A stretch of 64,000 bases of DNA from Staphylococcus argenteus (GTDB lineage Bacteria; Bacillota; Bacilli; Staphylococcales; Staphylococcaceae), in contig NC_016941.1 of assembly GCF_000236925.1 (NCBI RefSeq), forward strand, positions 2,182,566-2,246,565, written 5' to 3'. A program made the position numbers and the translations under genes. The notes beneath the pieces were generated by a model. The model saw only the letters and a program-made list of their open reading frames with translations. It ran no database searches and was not told where the DNA came from. The first letter of the stretch is position 1, and each line of letters begins with the position of its first letter. This document shows, piece after piece, positions 36,628-46,968 of this stretch.

Positions 36628-36663
36628 AAAAAGCATTTCCCGAATGGTAAGGAAATGCTTTTT
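36628..36663 (+). terminator. terminator after the sirtuin gene
   Basis: Perfect stem AAAAAGCATTTCC / GGAAATGCTTTTT with a 10-base loop. The following stretch 36664-36834 has no gene; it contains TTGAAATTTCAA and related TTTCAAA words but no clear structure. Confidence 0.9.
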
Positions 36664-36834
36664 CTTTAGGAGCTATGAGTTCATTCTTGTGTTGAAATTT
36701 CAAAGTTCGAAGTTTGGAATCCATATTTCAGAGTTTGAAATTAAAATGAAGTGATGCTGCTTTGTGATGTTTACACTTGAGGAAAGTTCATTTGTTTACA
36801 CTCAAAACTAAACCCAAAATCACAAGTATAACTT

Positions 36835-37050
36835 TTATTTTAGATTCTCTTGTTTGCTTTTTTTACGATTCTTCATACTAAAAATATTCGTTTCATCAAT
36901 TGATTTTTTATTACTAAAGTATACTGTAAAAATAATAGCCATTCCTACAAATATTGGCATCTTACGATATTCAAATGGTAAAAAGTACATTGTCGTAAGC
37001 ATGATGATACCTGTAACTAAAGTAATAATAGCAAAATGTTTATATTTCAT
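36835..37050 (-). CDS. small two-span membrane protein, unknown function
   Basis: A 71-residue protein with two hydrophobic spans (about 5-23 and 31-46) and a strongly basic tail (MKNRKKSKQENLK). AGGGGAT lies about seven bases before the ATG. I do not recognise a family beyond staphylococcal small membrane proteins. Confidence 0.65.
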   Translation of the reverse strand: MKYKHFAIITLVTGIIMLTTMYFLPFEYRKMPIFVGMAIIFTVYFSNKKSIDETNIFSMKNRKKSKQENLK

Positions 37051-37203
37051 GTTGTTATCCCCTATACAATTTATTGTTCATTTATTATATACTTAATTTT
37101 ATGAAATTATCAATACTTTAATTATTATTTTAGTTAAGTTATTGTATAATACAAAAATCCACAATAACTTATTTGATTGCTCTTTTTACTTTTTAAAAGC
37201 CAT

Positions 37204-37244
37204 AAAAATACCTGAAACAAAGATTTTATATCCAAGTTTCAGGT
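37204..37244 (-). terminator. terminator after the aldo/keto reductase gene
   Basis: Stem ACCTGAAAC / GTTTCAGGT with a 17-base loop and an ATTTTTA tail on the minus strand. Confidence 0.6.
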
Positions 37245-37280
37245 TAGCGTAATGATATTATTTACTTTGTTAAATTATGA

Positions 37281-38129
37281 TTAAACATTTAATTTTCTGC
37301 TAGAAAGTGCTTTAATTATCTCTGGATCAGCATGTGAGAAAAATTGACTATTACTTTCTTCTAATGTCGCAATTTGTTGTTTATCTTCTTCTGTAAGCTC
37401 AAAATCAAATATATCTAAGTTTTGAGCCATACGCGCTGGATTCACTGACTTTGCAAGTACAACGATGCCACGTTCTACTAACCAACGTAAAATAACTTGT
37501 GCAATTGATTTGTTGTATTTATCTGCAATGGCTTGCAATAATTGGTTTTGGAATAATTGATTTTTACCTTCTGCAAACGGTGCCCAAGCTTCTACTACAA
37601 CGTTTTCTTTTTGAAGTGCTGCAACTTTTTCTTCTTGTTGATGGAATGGATTAATTTCTATTTGGTTCACTTGTGGTTGAATTTGATTGTGAATACCTAA
37701 ATCTACAATTCGATCAACGCCAAAGTTAGATACACCGATTGCTTTAATTTTACCATTTTCTTTTAACTCTTCTAATGCACGCCATGAGCCATATACATCA
37801 TTGTAAGGCTGGTGAATAAGTACTAAATCAATATAATCCAAATTTAATCGTTGCAATGATCGTTCGATTGATTTAATAGTACCTTCATAGTTCACATTTT
37901 CAATCCATACTTTTGTCGTAATGAATAGCTCACTTCTATCAATCCCTGAAGCTTCAATACCTTGACCTACTTCAGTTTCATTTAAATAGCTTTGTGCTGT
38001 ATCAATATGTCTATAACCCGCTTTAATTGCTTCTTTAACGGCATCTGCTGTTTGTTCTTGAGGAATTTGAAATACTCCGAAACCTAATACTGGTATCTTT
38101 ACATCTTTACTTATTTCAATATGATTCAT
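37281..38129 (-). CDS. aldo/keto reductase
   Basis: A 282-residue NADPH-dependent AKR. The catalytic tetrad is visible: Asp and Tyr in GYRHIDTAQSYLNE, Lys in FITTKVW, His in LVLIHQPY. Cofactor residues appear in IGVSNFG and VLAKSVNPARM. Reduces aldehydes or ketones; the physiological substrate is unknown. It lies 69 bp downstream of a MerR regulator on the same strand, an arrangement typical of AdhR-like aldehyde-responsive pairs. Confidence 0.9.
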   Translation of the reverse strand: MNHIEISKDVKIPVLGFGVFQIPQEQTADAVKEAIKAGYRHIDTAQSYLNETEVGQGIEASGIDRSELFITTKVWIENVNYEGTIKSIERSLQRLNLDYIDLVLIHQPYNDVYGSWRALEELKENGKIKAIGVSNFGVDRIVDLGIHNQIQPQVNQIEINPFHQQEEKVAALQKENVVVEAWAPFAEGKNQLFQNQLLQAIADKYNKSIAQVILRWLVERGIVVLAKSVNPARMAQNLDIFDFELTEEDKQQIATLEESNSQFFSHADPEIIKALSSRKLNV

Positions 38130-38198
38130 AAAATGAACCTCCTTTTTCTAGTAAGCTCACTATAAACCATGGAGTTAACTCGATAGCAAGTAATAAGT

Positions 38199-38615
38199 TT
38201 ACTTTCTCTCCCAAAGACGTTCAACATTGGTCTCCTGATTATCACTAGCATTGATTTTAGCAATATGATTATCATAATTATCAATTTTATATTGAAGTAA
38301 ATCTCTCGCATCATGAATTGTCTTTAAGTTTTCATTTAATTCTTCGAGTTGCTTATTTAAAATTTGCTTTTGCTGTGCTTGAATATTTTCATTTTTAGGA
38401 AGCTGCGCTAATCTGCAAAATTCGATAAGTGACTCAATACTAACACCTGCATTTCTCAAATTTTTCACTAAATAGATCCAATTTAAATCACTATCAGTGT
38501 AAATTCTATATCCATTTTTATCTCGATTAACAGGTGGAACCACACCAACCTTCTCATAATATCTTAAAGTATCTTGAGATATATTCATAAGTGCTACAAC
38601 TTCTTTAGTTTTCAT
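38199..38615 (-). CDS. MerR-family transcriptional regulator
   Basis: A 138-residue regulator. MerR HTH and wing (KTKEVVALMNISQDTLRYYEKVGVVPPVNR) are followed by a long coiled dimerisation helix from about residue 75. It lacks a metal-binding cysteine pair, so it is likely a sensor of organic electrophiles or drugs (AdhR/BmrR-like). Probable controller of the aldo/keto reductase that follows. Confidence 0.88.
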   Translation of the reverse strand: MKTKEVVALMNISQDTLRYYEKVGVVPPVNRDKNGYRIYTDSDLNWIYLVKNLRNAGVSIESLIEFCRLAQLPKNENIQAQQKQILNKQLEELNENLKTIHDARDLLQYKIDNYDNHIAKINASDNQETNVERLWERK

Positions 38616-38820
38616 TAGAACTGTCCTTTCAGTTATGGTTAGGAAATTTGAAGTAATGGTATCTTTTTTAATTGCACTTTCGTTTGAATACTTCTTATTT
38701 TATTACCCAAATTGAAATTTGTCTCTTTTTAACATTTTACATTTTATAGTTTTTAATTCCTTTTAAAATTGTATAACTTAAATATTTAAAATGTTATAAT
38801 CACTAAGATTGATAATATTT

Positions 38821-38835
38821 AATTTTTTCAAAATA
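38821..38835 (+). promoter_or_regulatory. possible CodY box upstream of hysA
   Basis: AATTTTTTCAAAATA differs at three positions from the CodY consensus AATTTTCWGAAAATT. It lies about 190 bp upstream of hysA, which is known to be CodY-repressed. The wider gap 38616-39019 holds the hysA control region and no other gene that I can support. Confidence 0.4.
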
Positions 38836-39019
38836 ATTTTCGCTATAATTTTTGGGTGATGCGGAAATTTTGGGTAATCGATTGTTTATATGCATCAACA
38901 TTCATAGTGTTTTTTAATGGGGACAGTCAATTGTATGCGTTAACGAATTTTGAAAAATCGAATCATTTATTAATCATAATATTAATTGCGTACGTGCAAT
39001 ATACAAAGGAGACATGTCA

Positions 39020-41455
39020 ATGACATATAAAATGAAGAAATGGCAAAAATTAACCACCATTACATTATTAATGGCCGGAGTGATTACTTTAAATGATGGT
39101 GAATTCAGAAGTGTTGATAAACATCATATTGCTGTGGCTGATACGAATGCTCAAACACCAGATTATGAAAAGTTGAAGAAGACGTGGCTGGACGTTAACT
39201 ATGGTTATGATCAGTATGATGAGAATAATGCCGCAATGAAGAAGAAGTTTGAGGCTACAGAAAAAGAAGCCAAGAAGTTACTTGATGAAATTAAAACTGA
39301 TACAAATAGAACATATTTGTGGTCAGGAGCTGAAAACCTTGATACCAATTCTTCTCATATGACCAAAACCTATCGTAATATCGAGAAAATCGCAGAAGCA
39401 ATGCGACATAAAAACACTTCATTAAAAACAGATGAAAACAAGTTGAAAATAAAAGATGCCCTAGATTGGATGCACAAAAATGTTTATGGCAAGAATCCTT
39501 CTCAAAAAGTCGATGATTTAACTAAAAATCGTAAGGGGCAAACTACACCCAAGAATAACTCATTGAATTGGTGGGATTATGAAATTGGTACGCCAAGAGC
39601 ATTAACAAATACACTTATATTGCTGAATGATCAATTTTCAAATGAAGAAAAGAAAAAATATACAGCTCCTATTAAAACTTTCGCCCCAGACAGTGACAAA
39701 ATATTATCTTCTGTAGGAAAAGCTGAACCTGCTAAAGGTGGAAATTTAGTAGACATTTCTAAAGTAAAACTTTTAGAAAGTATTATCGAAGAAGATAAAG
39801 ATATGATGAAAAAGTCTATAGATTCATTTAATACAGTCTTCACTTACGTTCAAAGTAATGCAACTGGTAAAGAACGTAATGGATTCTATAAAGATGGCTC
39901 TTACATTGATCATCAAGACGTCCCATACACTGGTGCTTATGGTGTTGTACTCTTAGAGGGTATTTCTCAAATGATGCCGATGATAAAAGAAACACCTTTT
40001 AAAGATAGTAATCAAAATGATACAACATTAAAGTCGTGGATTGATGAAGGATTTATGCCACTCATTTATAAAGGTGAAATGATGGATTTGTCACGTGGTA
40101 GAGCCATTAGCCGTGAAAATGAAACGAGTCACTCAGCATCTGCAACTGTAATGAAATCATTGTTGAGATTGAGTGATACCATGGATGATTCAACAAAAAC
40201 TAAATATAAACAAATCGTCAAAACCTCTGTAGAGTCAGATTCAAGTTATAAACAAACCGATTATTTAAATTCATATTCAGACATAGATAAAATGAAGTCT
40301 TTAATGGAAGACAGCACTATTTCTACTAACGGTTTAACACAGCAACTTAAAATATATAATGACATGGATCGTGTCACCTATCATAACAAAGACCTAGACT
40401 TTGCATTTGGTTTAAGTATGACCTCGAAAAATGTCGCACGTTACGAAAGTATCAATGGAGAGAACTTAAAAGGTTGGCACACCGGTGCAGGCATGTCTTA
40501 TTTATACAATAGCGATGTGAAACACTACCGTGATAACTTCTGGGCAACAGCTGATATGAAACGATTAGCAGGTACTACAACTTTAGAAAATGAAGAACCT
40601 AAAGGTACGGTTGTTAAAAAGCCGAGTAAAACTTTTGTAGGCGGAATAAAATTCGATGACCAACATGCTAGTATTGGTATGGATTTTGAAAATCAGGACA
40701 AAACTTTAACTGCCAAAAAATCATATTTCATATTAAACGATAAAATTGTCTTCTTAGGAACTGGCATTAAAAGTACTGATTCATCAAAGAATCCAGTGAC
40801 AACGATTGAAAATCGCAAAGCGAATGGGTATACGTTATTTACAGACGATAAACAAACAACCGCTTCAAATATTAATGATCAGGAAACCAATTCAGTCTTT
40901 TTAGAGTCAACCAATAAACCTAAAAACAATATAGGCTATCATTTTTTAAACAAATCTAAAATCTCCATAAAAAAAGAAACTCATACTGGAAATTGGAAAG
41001 AAATAAATAAAAGCCAAAAGGATACACAAAAAACTGATGAGTATTATGAAGTAACTCAAAAGCATTCTGATAAAGACGATAAATATGGATATGTGTTGTA
41101 TCCTGGAATATCTAAAGATGTCTTTAATACCAAAAAAGATTTAGTAACTATCATTCAACAAGGTGATGACTTCCACGTTGTGAAAGATAATGAATCGGTT
41201 TGGGCTGGTGTCAATTATAGTAATAGCACTCAAACTTTTGACATTAACAACACTAAAGTAGAAGTTAAAGCCAAAGGTATGTTTGTACTTAAGAAGAAAG
41301 ATGATAACACTTATGAATGTAGCTTCTATAATCCTGAATCTACAAATACCGCTTCAGATATTGAATCTAAAATTTCAATGAATGGATACTCTATTACAAA
41401 CAAAAATACATCAACTTCTAATGAATCCGGCGTACACTTTGAATTAACTAAATAA
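39020..41455 (+). CDS. hysA: hyaluronate lyase HysA
   Basis: An 811-residue secreted PL8 polysaccharide lyase that degrades hyaluronan in host tissue and so helps spread. A signal peptide spans about residues 1-40, ending near HHIAVADT. The alpha/alpha-toroid catalytic domain includes NSLNWWDYEIGTPR and the active-site YIDHQDVPYTGAYG with catalytic His and Tyr, plus SRENETSHSAS. Beta-sandwich domains follow. AAAGGAGAC lies eight bases before the ATG at 39020; an ATG two codons earlier is too near. The N-terminal third differs noticeably from the allele I recall from common reference strains, suggesting an allelic variant. Confidence 0.95.
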   Translation: MTYKMKKWQKLTTITLLMAGVITLNDGEFRSVDKHHIAVADTNAQTPDYEKLKKTWLDVNYGYDQYDENNAAMKKKFEATEKEAKKLLDEIKTDTNRTYLWSGAENLDTNSSHMTKTYRNIEKIAEAMRHKNTSLKTDENKLKIKDALDWMHKNVYGKNPSQKVDDLTKNRKGQTTPKNNSLNWWDYEIGTPRALTNTLILLNDQFSNEEKKKYTAPIKTFAPDSDKILSSVGKAEPAKGGNLVDISKVKLLESIIEEDKDMMKKSIDSFNTVFTYVQSNATGKERNGFYKDGSYIDHQDVPYTGAYGVVLLEGISQMMPMIKETPFKDSNQNDTTLKSWIDEGFMPLIYKGEMMDLSRGRAISRENETSHSASATVMKSLLRLSDTMDDSTKTKYKQIVKTSVESDSSYKQTDYLNSYSDIDKMKSLMEDSTISTNGLTQQLKIYNDMDRVTYHNKDLDFAFGLSMTSKNVARYESINGENLKGWHTGAGMSYLYNSDVKHYRDNFWATADMKRLAGTTTLENEEPKGTVVKKPSKTFVGGIKFDDQHASIGMDFENQDKTLTAKKSYFILNDKIVFLGTGIKSTDSSKNPVTTIENRKANGYTLFTDDKQTTASNINDQETNSVFLESTNKPKNNIGYHFLNKSKISIKKETHTGNWKEINKSQKDTQKTDEYYEVTQKHSDKDDKYGYVLYPGISKDVFNTKKDLVTIIQQGDDFHVVKDNESVWAGVNYSNSTQTFDINNTKVEVKAKGMFVLKKKDDNTYECSFYNPESTNTASDIESKISMNGYSITNKNTSTSNESGVHFELTK

Positions 41456-41459
41456 GCAA

Positions 41460-41501
41460 GAAAATCTCGGCACTATACCATTTTTATAGTGTCGAGATTT
41501 T
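41460..41501 (+). terminator. terminator after hysA
   Basis: Stem AAAATCTCGGCACTATA / TATAGTGTCGAGATTTT with an 8-base loop, nearly perfect, directly past hysA. Confidence 0.92.
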
Positions 41502-41629
41502 ATAAATATATCTATCATTCACCTCGTAAGCCGCAGATCACATCACCTTTGATAAGTTCTCGCTTATTTAAAAAACGGATTTTCCAGGTCTTTCAACAAA
41601 TTTCCCCTCATTTAATTATTGTAATATGT

Positions 41630-42559
41630 CTACAGATAATTATTCGCCAATTTTTTTATTATTTGCTTCATTTTATACCGAATTTCAGCTGGTTCTATTA
41701 TTTCACACTTATCTCCAAAACTTAAAATTAATCCAAAGTAATATGAGTTGTCGATGAATGGGAAGTCAACTACATAATATCGCTTATTTTCTTGCCTAAA
41801 GCTTTCGTAATCACAGAAGTCTAATAAACGTTCAACGATTGATTCGTGTACGCGAAGTTTAATTGTCATTTTTAATTTTTCAAATACCCAATCAGTCGAT
41901 AATGATGGTTCTTTATATACTTTTTTAATAAATTTGCTACCTGAAGCTTGCATCTTTAAAACTCGAGTTAATTTAAGTAATCTAAAATCCTCTCTTAAGT
42001 TACAATAAACATAAACATACCACTGTCCTGCTTTTAAAATAAGTTGATATGGTTCTACTTCTCTTTCTGTTATATTTCCTAAATGATTAATATATTTAAC
42101 TTTCAATACCTGATTGTTTTGTATAGCATTTTTAAATTTAATCAGTTGGTCATCAATGTTTCTTAAATTATTCCAATGTTTTGAATCCATGTGAAATTGT
42201 GCTACTTGTGTGTTTATTGTATTTAACTTTTCTTTTGGTATTAAACTTTTAATTTTTAGGTTTGTATTATAAAAATCCATATTTTTTAGTTTCTCTGGAA
42301 AATTAGAGTTACTAATTAAAAGACTTACCAATTCATTTTCGGTAAATGTATTTTTGTCTAATTTAAAATTTTCCATAATTTCAAAGCCGCCACCAACACC
42401 AGGAATAGAATAAACAGGTATTCCTGCTATATTAATTGCTTCTACATCTCGATAAATTGTACGTTTCGATACTTCCATTAATTCCGACAATTCTTTAGCA
42501 CTTACACGTTTCCTCTCGTTTAGTATCAAAATAATACTAATTAGTCGACTAATTTTCAT
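41630..42559 (-). CDS. YafY/DeoR-type regulator with WYL domain
   Basis: A 309-residue protein: N-terminal winged HTH (KRVSAKELSELMEVSKRTIYRDVEAI), a middle WYL domain (region LILKAGQWYVYVYC) that senses small ligands, and a C-terminal WCX part. Divergent from the PfpI-like gene with a 90-bp gap, so it probably controls that gene and itself. Confidence 0.9.
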   Translation of the reverse strand: MKISRLISIILILNERKRVSAKELSELMEVSKRTIYRDVEAINIAGIPVYSIPGVGGGFEIMENFKLDKNTFTENELVSLLISNSNFPEKLKNMDFYNTNLKIKSLIPKEKLNTINTQVAQFHMDSKHWNNLRNIDDQLIKFKNAIQNNQVLKVKYINHLGNITEREVEPYQLILKAGQWYVYVYCNLREDFRLLKLTRVLKMQASGSKFIKKVYKEPSLSTDWVFEKLKMTIKLRVHESIVERLLDFCDYESFRQENKRYYVVDFPFIDNSYYFGLILSFGDKCEIIEPAEIRYKMKQIIKKLANNYL

Positions 42560-42649
42560 ATAAATTCACCTACCTTCTAATTGTTGCCATACAGTTGGTC
42601 ACTTTTATCTCTTATAATGATATCAAATTCAACTATAGGAGGATAATGT

Positions 42650-43279
42650 ATGAAAAATGTTTATTTTTATATAATAGATGGTTTGGCAGACTGGGAAATA
42701 AGTAATATTTTAGCCGAGTTAAACTCAAAGCGATTCTTTAAAAAAGATGCTCAAACAATAAACATAGAAATGGTTAGTAACTCAAAATCACCTATTACTA
42801 CAATGGGAGGTATCAATATTAATCCCGAATCTTTAATTGAAGAAATTAGTATTTCTAAAGATACTTTTCTAATATTACCTGGATCAGACACATGGAATGA
42901 TTCAAAGCATTTACCTGTAATAAAAATTGCTAAAGAAATTTTATCAAATGGTGGCTATGTTGGTGCTATATGTGGAGCAACAATTCCACTAGCTAATATT
43001 GGTATATTAAATGAGTATTATCATACAAGTAATGATTTATTATATCTAGAAAGTTTTTCTTCAAATTACCATGGACAAAAATTATATATTGATAAACCAT
43101 CTGTATCTCATAAAAATTTAATCACTGCAAGTTCAACTGGGACATTAATGTGGACAAAAGATATATTGCAAAAACTAGATGAATTTAAAAATTCTACTTT
43201 AGATGCATGGTTTAACTATTTTAGCACTGGTAATTCAAAGCATTATTTTGAATTACTACAAACATTAAATAAAGAATAG
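42650..43279 (+). CDS. DJ-1/PfpI-family protein (YdeA-like)
   Basis: A 209-residue glutamine-amidotransferase-like protein. The nucleophile elbow GAICGATIPLANIGIL puts Cys at position 108; a DG(L)ADWEIS acid region lies near the N-terminus. Relatives include chaperones, glyoxalases and proteases; which applies cannot be told. AGGAGGATAATGT precedes the ATG. Likely regulated by the divergent WYL protein. Confidence 0.88.
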   Translation: MKNVYFYIIDGLADWEISNILAELNSKRFFKKDAQTINIEMVSNSKSPITTMGGININPESLIEEISISKDTFLILPGSDTWNDSKHLPVIKIAKEILSNGGYVGAICGATIPLANIGILNEYYHTSNDLLYLESFSSNYHGQKLYIDKPSVSHKNLITASSTGTLMWTKDILQKLDEFKNSTLDAWFNYFSTGNSKHYFELLQTLNKE

Positions 43280-43473
43280 TATTTATAATTTAAATTCCTA
43301 GTAATAAAATGCTTTATCATAAATTCCTTTCCTAAAATACTCTTGTAATATCACTCCTAAAAACTATTACTAAAAATCAAAAATATAATAAATGCAAAAA
43401 GTATGTTTTAAACTTTATGAAACGTGTTATACAAATAGTGTAATATCTTACAAAACAAAAAGGAGATTGAGTT

Positions 43474-43899
43474 ATGAAACTAAAATCATTTGTTACTGCC
43501 ACTTTAGCATTGGGATTATTATCAACAGTAGGTGCAGCTTTTCCGAATCATGAAGCATCTGCAGATAGTAATAACGGTTATAAGGAATTGACAATGGATG
43601 GGAAACACACTGTACCTTACACAATTTCAGTAGATGGTATTACTGCATTACATCGAACATACTTTGTTTTTCCAGAAAATAAAAATGTTCTTTATCAAGA
43701 AATTGACAGTAAAGTAAAAAATGAATTAGCTTCACAACGTGGTGTTACAACAGAAAAAATTAATAATGCGCAAACTGCAACTTACACACTTACTTTGAAT
43801 GATGGAAATAAAAAAGTAGTGAATCTAAAGAAAAATGACGACGCTAAAAATTCAATTGACCCAAGTACAATCAAGCAGATACAAATTGTAGTTAAATAA
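43474..43899 (+). CDS. eapH1: Eap-homologue MAP-domain secreted protein EapH1
   Basis: A 141-residue protein with a 30-residue signal peptide ending in EASA and one MAP/EAP domain (VPYTISVDGITALHRTYFVF to KQIQIVVK). EapH1 and EapH2 are single-domain relatives of Eap that block neutrophil serine proteases (elastase, cathepsin G, proteinase 3). Its position beside the als genes matches EapH1. AAAGGAG precedes the ATG. No clear SaeR motif was found upstream. The 3' flank to 44089 shows nothing further. Confidence 0.88.
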   Translation: MKLKSFVTATLALGLLSTVGAAFPNHEASADSNNGYKELTMDGKHTVPYTISVDGITALHRTYFVFPENKNVLYQEIDSKVKNELASQRGVTTEKINNAQTATYTLTLNDGNKKVVNLKKNDDAKNSIDPSTIKQIQIVVK

Positions 43900-44089
43900 T
43901 AATTTGAAAATATTTTTATAGGGCAAGCGCTGAAAAATTGGAGTTTGTCTTTTTAGTTATTGAACTTGTAATTTATTATTGTTTGCTTCTCGTAGTAACA
44001 TATTGGCCTATACTAAAGTAAATTTTATATGAGTGTCTACCACAATTTATAATCTAAACATAACAGCAAATTTCAAATAGCTAGAACAC

Positions 44090-44132
44090 AAATAAATCCC
44101 CTCACTACCGATAATAGTGAAGGGATTTATTT
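44090..44132. terminator. bidirectional terminator between eapH1 and alsD
   Basis: Stem AAATAAATCCCCTCACTA / TAGTGAAGGGATTTATTT with a 7-base loop between convergent genes. Confidence 0.88.
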
Positions 44133-44271
44133 CATTACTTATACGTGATCATAAATATATTTGCTCTATTGTAGTCATGCTTAATCATATTAACAAACTA
44201 ACATTTCCAAATCGAGCATTATAAAGTCAACATCTCAATTTTCATAAACCATCATTAAATTTCCGCATTCA

Positions 44272-44976
44272 TTATTCAGCTTCTCTAATTTCATCTGCAA
44301 TATCTTTATAGTCAATATTTGCATTTGTGAAATCTTCATCATGTATTGGAAAATGTTGTTCAAATGTCTCAATATTTTGGATTTCTACTTTAACATCTTC
44401 TACTTCAAAGTCTAAGACATGCCCACCAAAGTTACGATCATCATTGGCAAAGTGTACATGGAAACCTGCTGATCCAATACCATGGAATAGTTCTGGTGTA
44501 AAGAAACCAACAACTGAACCTTTGACGTACGTTTCAGTTTGTTCAGGTTGTCTTCTAGCTGAATCAATTAAACGTGTATATGGTGGCTCTTGTGCTGGCA
44601 TCATACGCACATGCATCTTTTTAAATAAGCCTGAAATTTTTACTGCTGAAAATAAATTTTCACTCAACATTTTTTCTTTAATTTCCTCAAAAACTGCTTC
44701 AGAAGATTTATCTTTCGTCTCATAGCTTGTATCTGCCATGAATTTAGTTACAGTTGCATATGGTGTTAACTCATCGCCTTTTAATTCAACAAATTCTTTA
44801 TGTTCATTTGCATGGTAAGCTTTTCCATCTAAAAAGATGACTTCACCATTTGAACCTGTTAGTGTAGCGATACCTAAGTCACCATGTTGCAATAATTCAT
44901 TTATTGATGCAGTTCCTTTTAATAAACCTGCCATTAATGTGCCTAATGTACCATGTTGATATAAAACATTAGCCAT
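44272..44976 (-). CDS. alsD: alpha-acetolactate decarboxylase AlsD (BudA)
   Basis: A 234-residue enzyme converting alpha-acetolactate to acetoin. The zinc-binding histidines are in GFHVHFANDDRNFGGHVLDF, with further conserved residues in YVKGSVVGFFTPELFHGIG. The frame extends four codons upstream to a GTG, but GAGGAG and the known MANVLYQHG start support 44976. It follows alsS by about 36 bp and forms the acetoin operon, used to drain pyruvate and limit acid stress. Confidence 0.95.
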   Translation of the reverse strand: MANVLYQHGTLGTLMAGLLKGTASINELLQHGDLGIATLTGSNGEVIFLDGKAYHANEHKEFVELKGDELTPYATVTKFMADTSYETKDKSSEAVFEEIKEKMLSENLFSAVKISGLFKKMHVRMMPAQEPPYTRLIDSARRQPEQTETYVKGSVVGFFTPELFHGIGSAGFHVHFANDDRNFGGHVLDFEVEDVKVEIQNIETFEQHFPIHDEDFTNANIDYKDIADEIREAE

Positions 44977-45012
44977 AAAATTTCCCACTCCTCATTAACA
45001 TTTATCTTTATT

Positions 45013-46677
45013 TTAGTTAAATACGTCAGGTAACATATTTGTTGAAAGTTTGATATTATCTTTGTAATTTACAGGTATATCAATTAATACTGGACCATCT
45101 GTTTCATAGCCCTCTTTAATTGCCGCTTCTAATTCTTCTTGATTAGTAACTCTTAAACCTTTTGCACCAAATGATTCTGCATATTTTACAAAATCAACAG
45201 GACCAAAGTCTACACCTGATGAACGTTTATATTTCATTTCTTCTTGGAATTCAACCATGTTATATTTTCCATCGTTCCAAATAAGTTGGATAATATTTAG
45301 ATTTTTACGTACGGCCGTTTCTAAATCTTGTGATGAAAATAAAAAGCCACCATCGCCAGCAACTGACACAACTTGCGTATTAGGGCGCACAAGTGCAGCT
45401 GAAATTGCCCACGGTAATGCTACACCAAGCGTTTGCATACCGTTACTGAATAATAAATGTCTTGGATTGTAACTTCTGAAATTACGTGCCATCCAAATAT
45501 AGTGACTTCCAACATCAACTGTCACAGTTGTATCATCTGTTAAAACTTTTTGCATAGATTCAATAATTTCGACTGGATGTAAGATACCTTCTTCATGTGT
45601 CGCTTTAATACCAGTTTCTTCATCAATATGTGTTCTTAGTTGTTCTAATTCATCTAAATGTTGTTGATTTATAAATGGCTCATCCACTTTTTCAGAAATC
45701 ATTTCAATCGTTTTAGCAATATTACCAATCAACTCTTTTTTCGGTTGCATATAATTAGTAATTTCAGCTTGAACTTCGTCAATATTGATAATTTGTGTTT
45801 CTAATTCTTTATTCCAGTTACTAGCTTCGTATTCAATTGGATCATAACCGATTGTAACAACTAAATCACTTTTACGTAATAATTCATCACCAACTTGATT
45901 GCGGAATAAGCCCACACGTCCGAAGAAATGATTTTCTAATTCACGACTAATTACACCCGCACCTTGGAATGTTTCTACAACTGGTAAATTCGTGCGCTCA
46001 ACTAATTTGCGAATTGCATTTGTTTCGTCTGCACTTGAACTTCTCATACCAGCTAATAAAACAGGAAATGATGCATTTTTAATCGCTTCAATGACGTCAT
46101 TAATATCTTGTTCACTTGGTACTCCTAAATTAGGTTTCTGACAAAGTGATATCGCCTTAGATTCAACAGGTGAAGAAATCACGTCTTGCGGAATACTAAT
46201 AAAACTTGCGCCATTTTTACCAGAAGTAGCAATACGAATTGCATTTGTCATAACTTCTGATAATGATTCAGGATCTTGTACTTCTTCACTATATTTTGAT
46301 GAATATTTTAATAAAGCAGCATTATCAATACTTTGATGCGTTAATCGTAATAAATCATTACGTTTCACTTGGCCACCTAACGCTAATACAGGATCTCCTT
46401 CAGATGTAGCAGTTAATAGTCCAGTCGTTAAATTACTTACACCAGGACCACTTGTGACAAGTACTACACCCGGTTTACCTGTTAATCTTCCAATACCTTG
46501 TGCCATCATTGCGGCATTTTGTTCATGACGAGTGACAATAAGTTCAGGACCATCATCAATTAAAGCATTAAACAGATAGTCTATCTTTGCACCCGGAATA
46601 CCAAAAACATATTCTACCCCATTATTTTTCAAAGTATCAATAACCATATCGGCTGCAGTGTACTTTTTATCAGTCAT
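45013..46677 (-). CDS. alsS: alpha-acetolactate synthase AlsS (BudB)
   Basis: A 554-residue thiamine diphosphate enzyme joining two pyruvates. The catalytic Glu is in [14 protein letters not shown] near residue 50; the ThDP-binding motif [19 protein letters not shown] with downstream NDGKYNMVE is near 440-475. Catabolic type (no FAD-dependent regulatory subunit nearby). First gene of alsSD; AAAGGAAATGAATTTAA precedes the ATG. Confidence 0.95.
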   Translation of the reverse strand: MTDKKYTAADMVIDTLKNNGVEYVFGIPGAKIDYLFNALIDDGPELIVTRHEQNAAMMAQGIGRLTGKPGVVLVTSGPGVSNLTTGLLTATSEGDPVLALGGQVKRNDLLRLTHQSIDNAALLKYSSKYSEEVQDPESLSEVMTNAIRIATSGKNGASFISIPQDVISSPVESKAISLCQKPNLGVPSEQDINDVIEAIKNASFPVLLAGMRSSSADETNAIRKLVERTNLPVVETFQGAGVISRELENHFFGRVGLFRNQVGDELLRKSDLVVTIGYDPIEYEASNWNKELETQIINIDEVQAEITNYMQPKKELIGNIAKTIEMISEKVDEPFINQQHLDELEQLRTHIDEETGIKATHEEGILHPVEIIESMQKVLTDDTTVTVDVGSHYIWMARNFRSYNPRHLLFSNGMQTLGVALPWAISAALVRPNTQVVSVAGDGGFLFSSQDLETAVRKNLNIIQLIWNDGKYNMVEFQEEMKYKRSSGVDFGPVDFVKYAESFGAKGLRVTNQEELEAAIKEGYETDGPVLIDIPVNYKDNIKLSTNMLPDVFN

Positions 46678-46968
46678 TTAAATTCATTTCCTTTCAAAAT
46701 GTGATGTATATTTCATGTATTTACTTTGTGATTTGCCGTCTAATGATTGTTACGCAAAATTAATGATATTTATCAAAATTTTACATATACGATTAGATTT
46801 GTAATACATAAAAATTGCCTTCATTACATTATATAACCTTTGTTAGATGAATAAAAATCGTTATTTGTAATACTAAGTATTCCAAAAATGCATGAGTAGA
46901 TTTTGTGCGTTGTGATTATGAGGGATGTTGGACTGATTGATGTATAGGATTGTTACGATATTTTGGGA

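Noticed and set aside
36664..36834. Palindromic TTGAAATTTCAA words downstream of the sirtuin gene as a repeat element
   Set aside because: The words are short and AT-rich, and do not form a consistent repeat unit or stable structure.
38126..38314. 62-codon frame between the MerR gene and the aldo/keto reductase
   Set aside because: It overlaps the 3' end of the MerR gene in another frame and has no independent support.
41489..41725. 78-codon plus-strand open frame after hysA
   Set aside because: It starts inside the hysA terminator and runs antisense into the WYL regulator gene; no ribosome site and composition unlike coding sequence.
43380..43473. SaeR-type direct repeat (GTTAA-N6-GTTAA) upstream of eapH1
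   Set aside because: Only loose TTTAAA-like words are present; no two half-sites at the right spacing.
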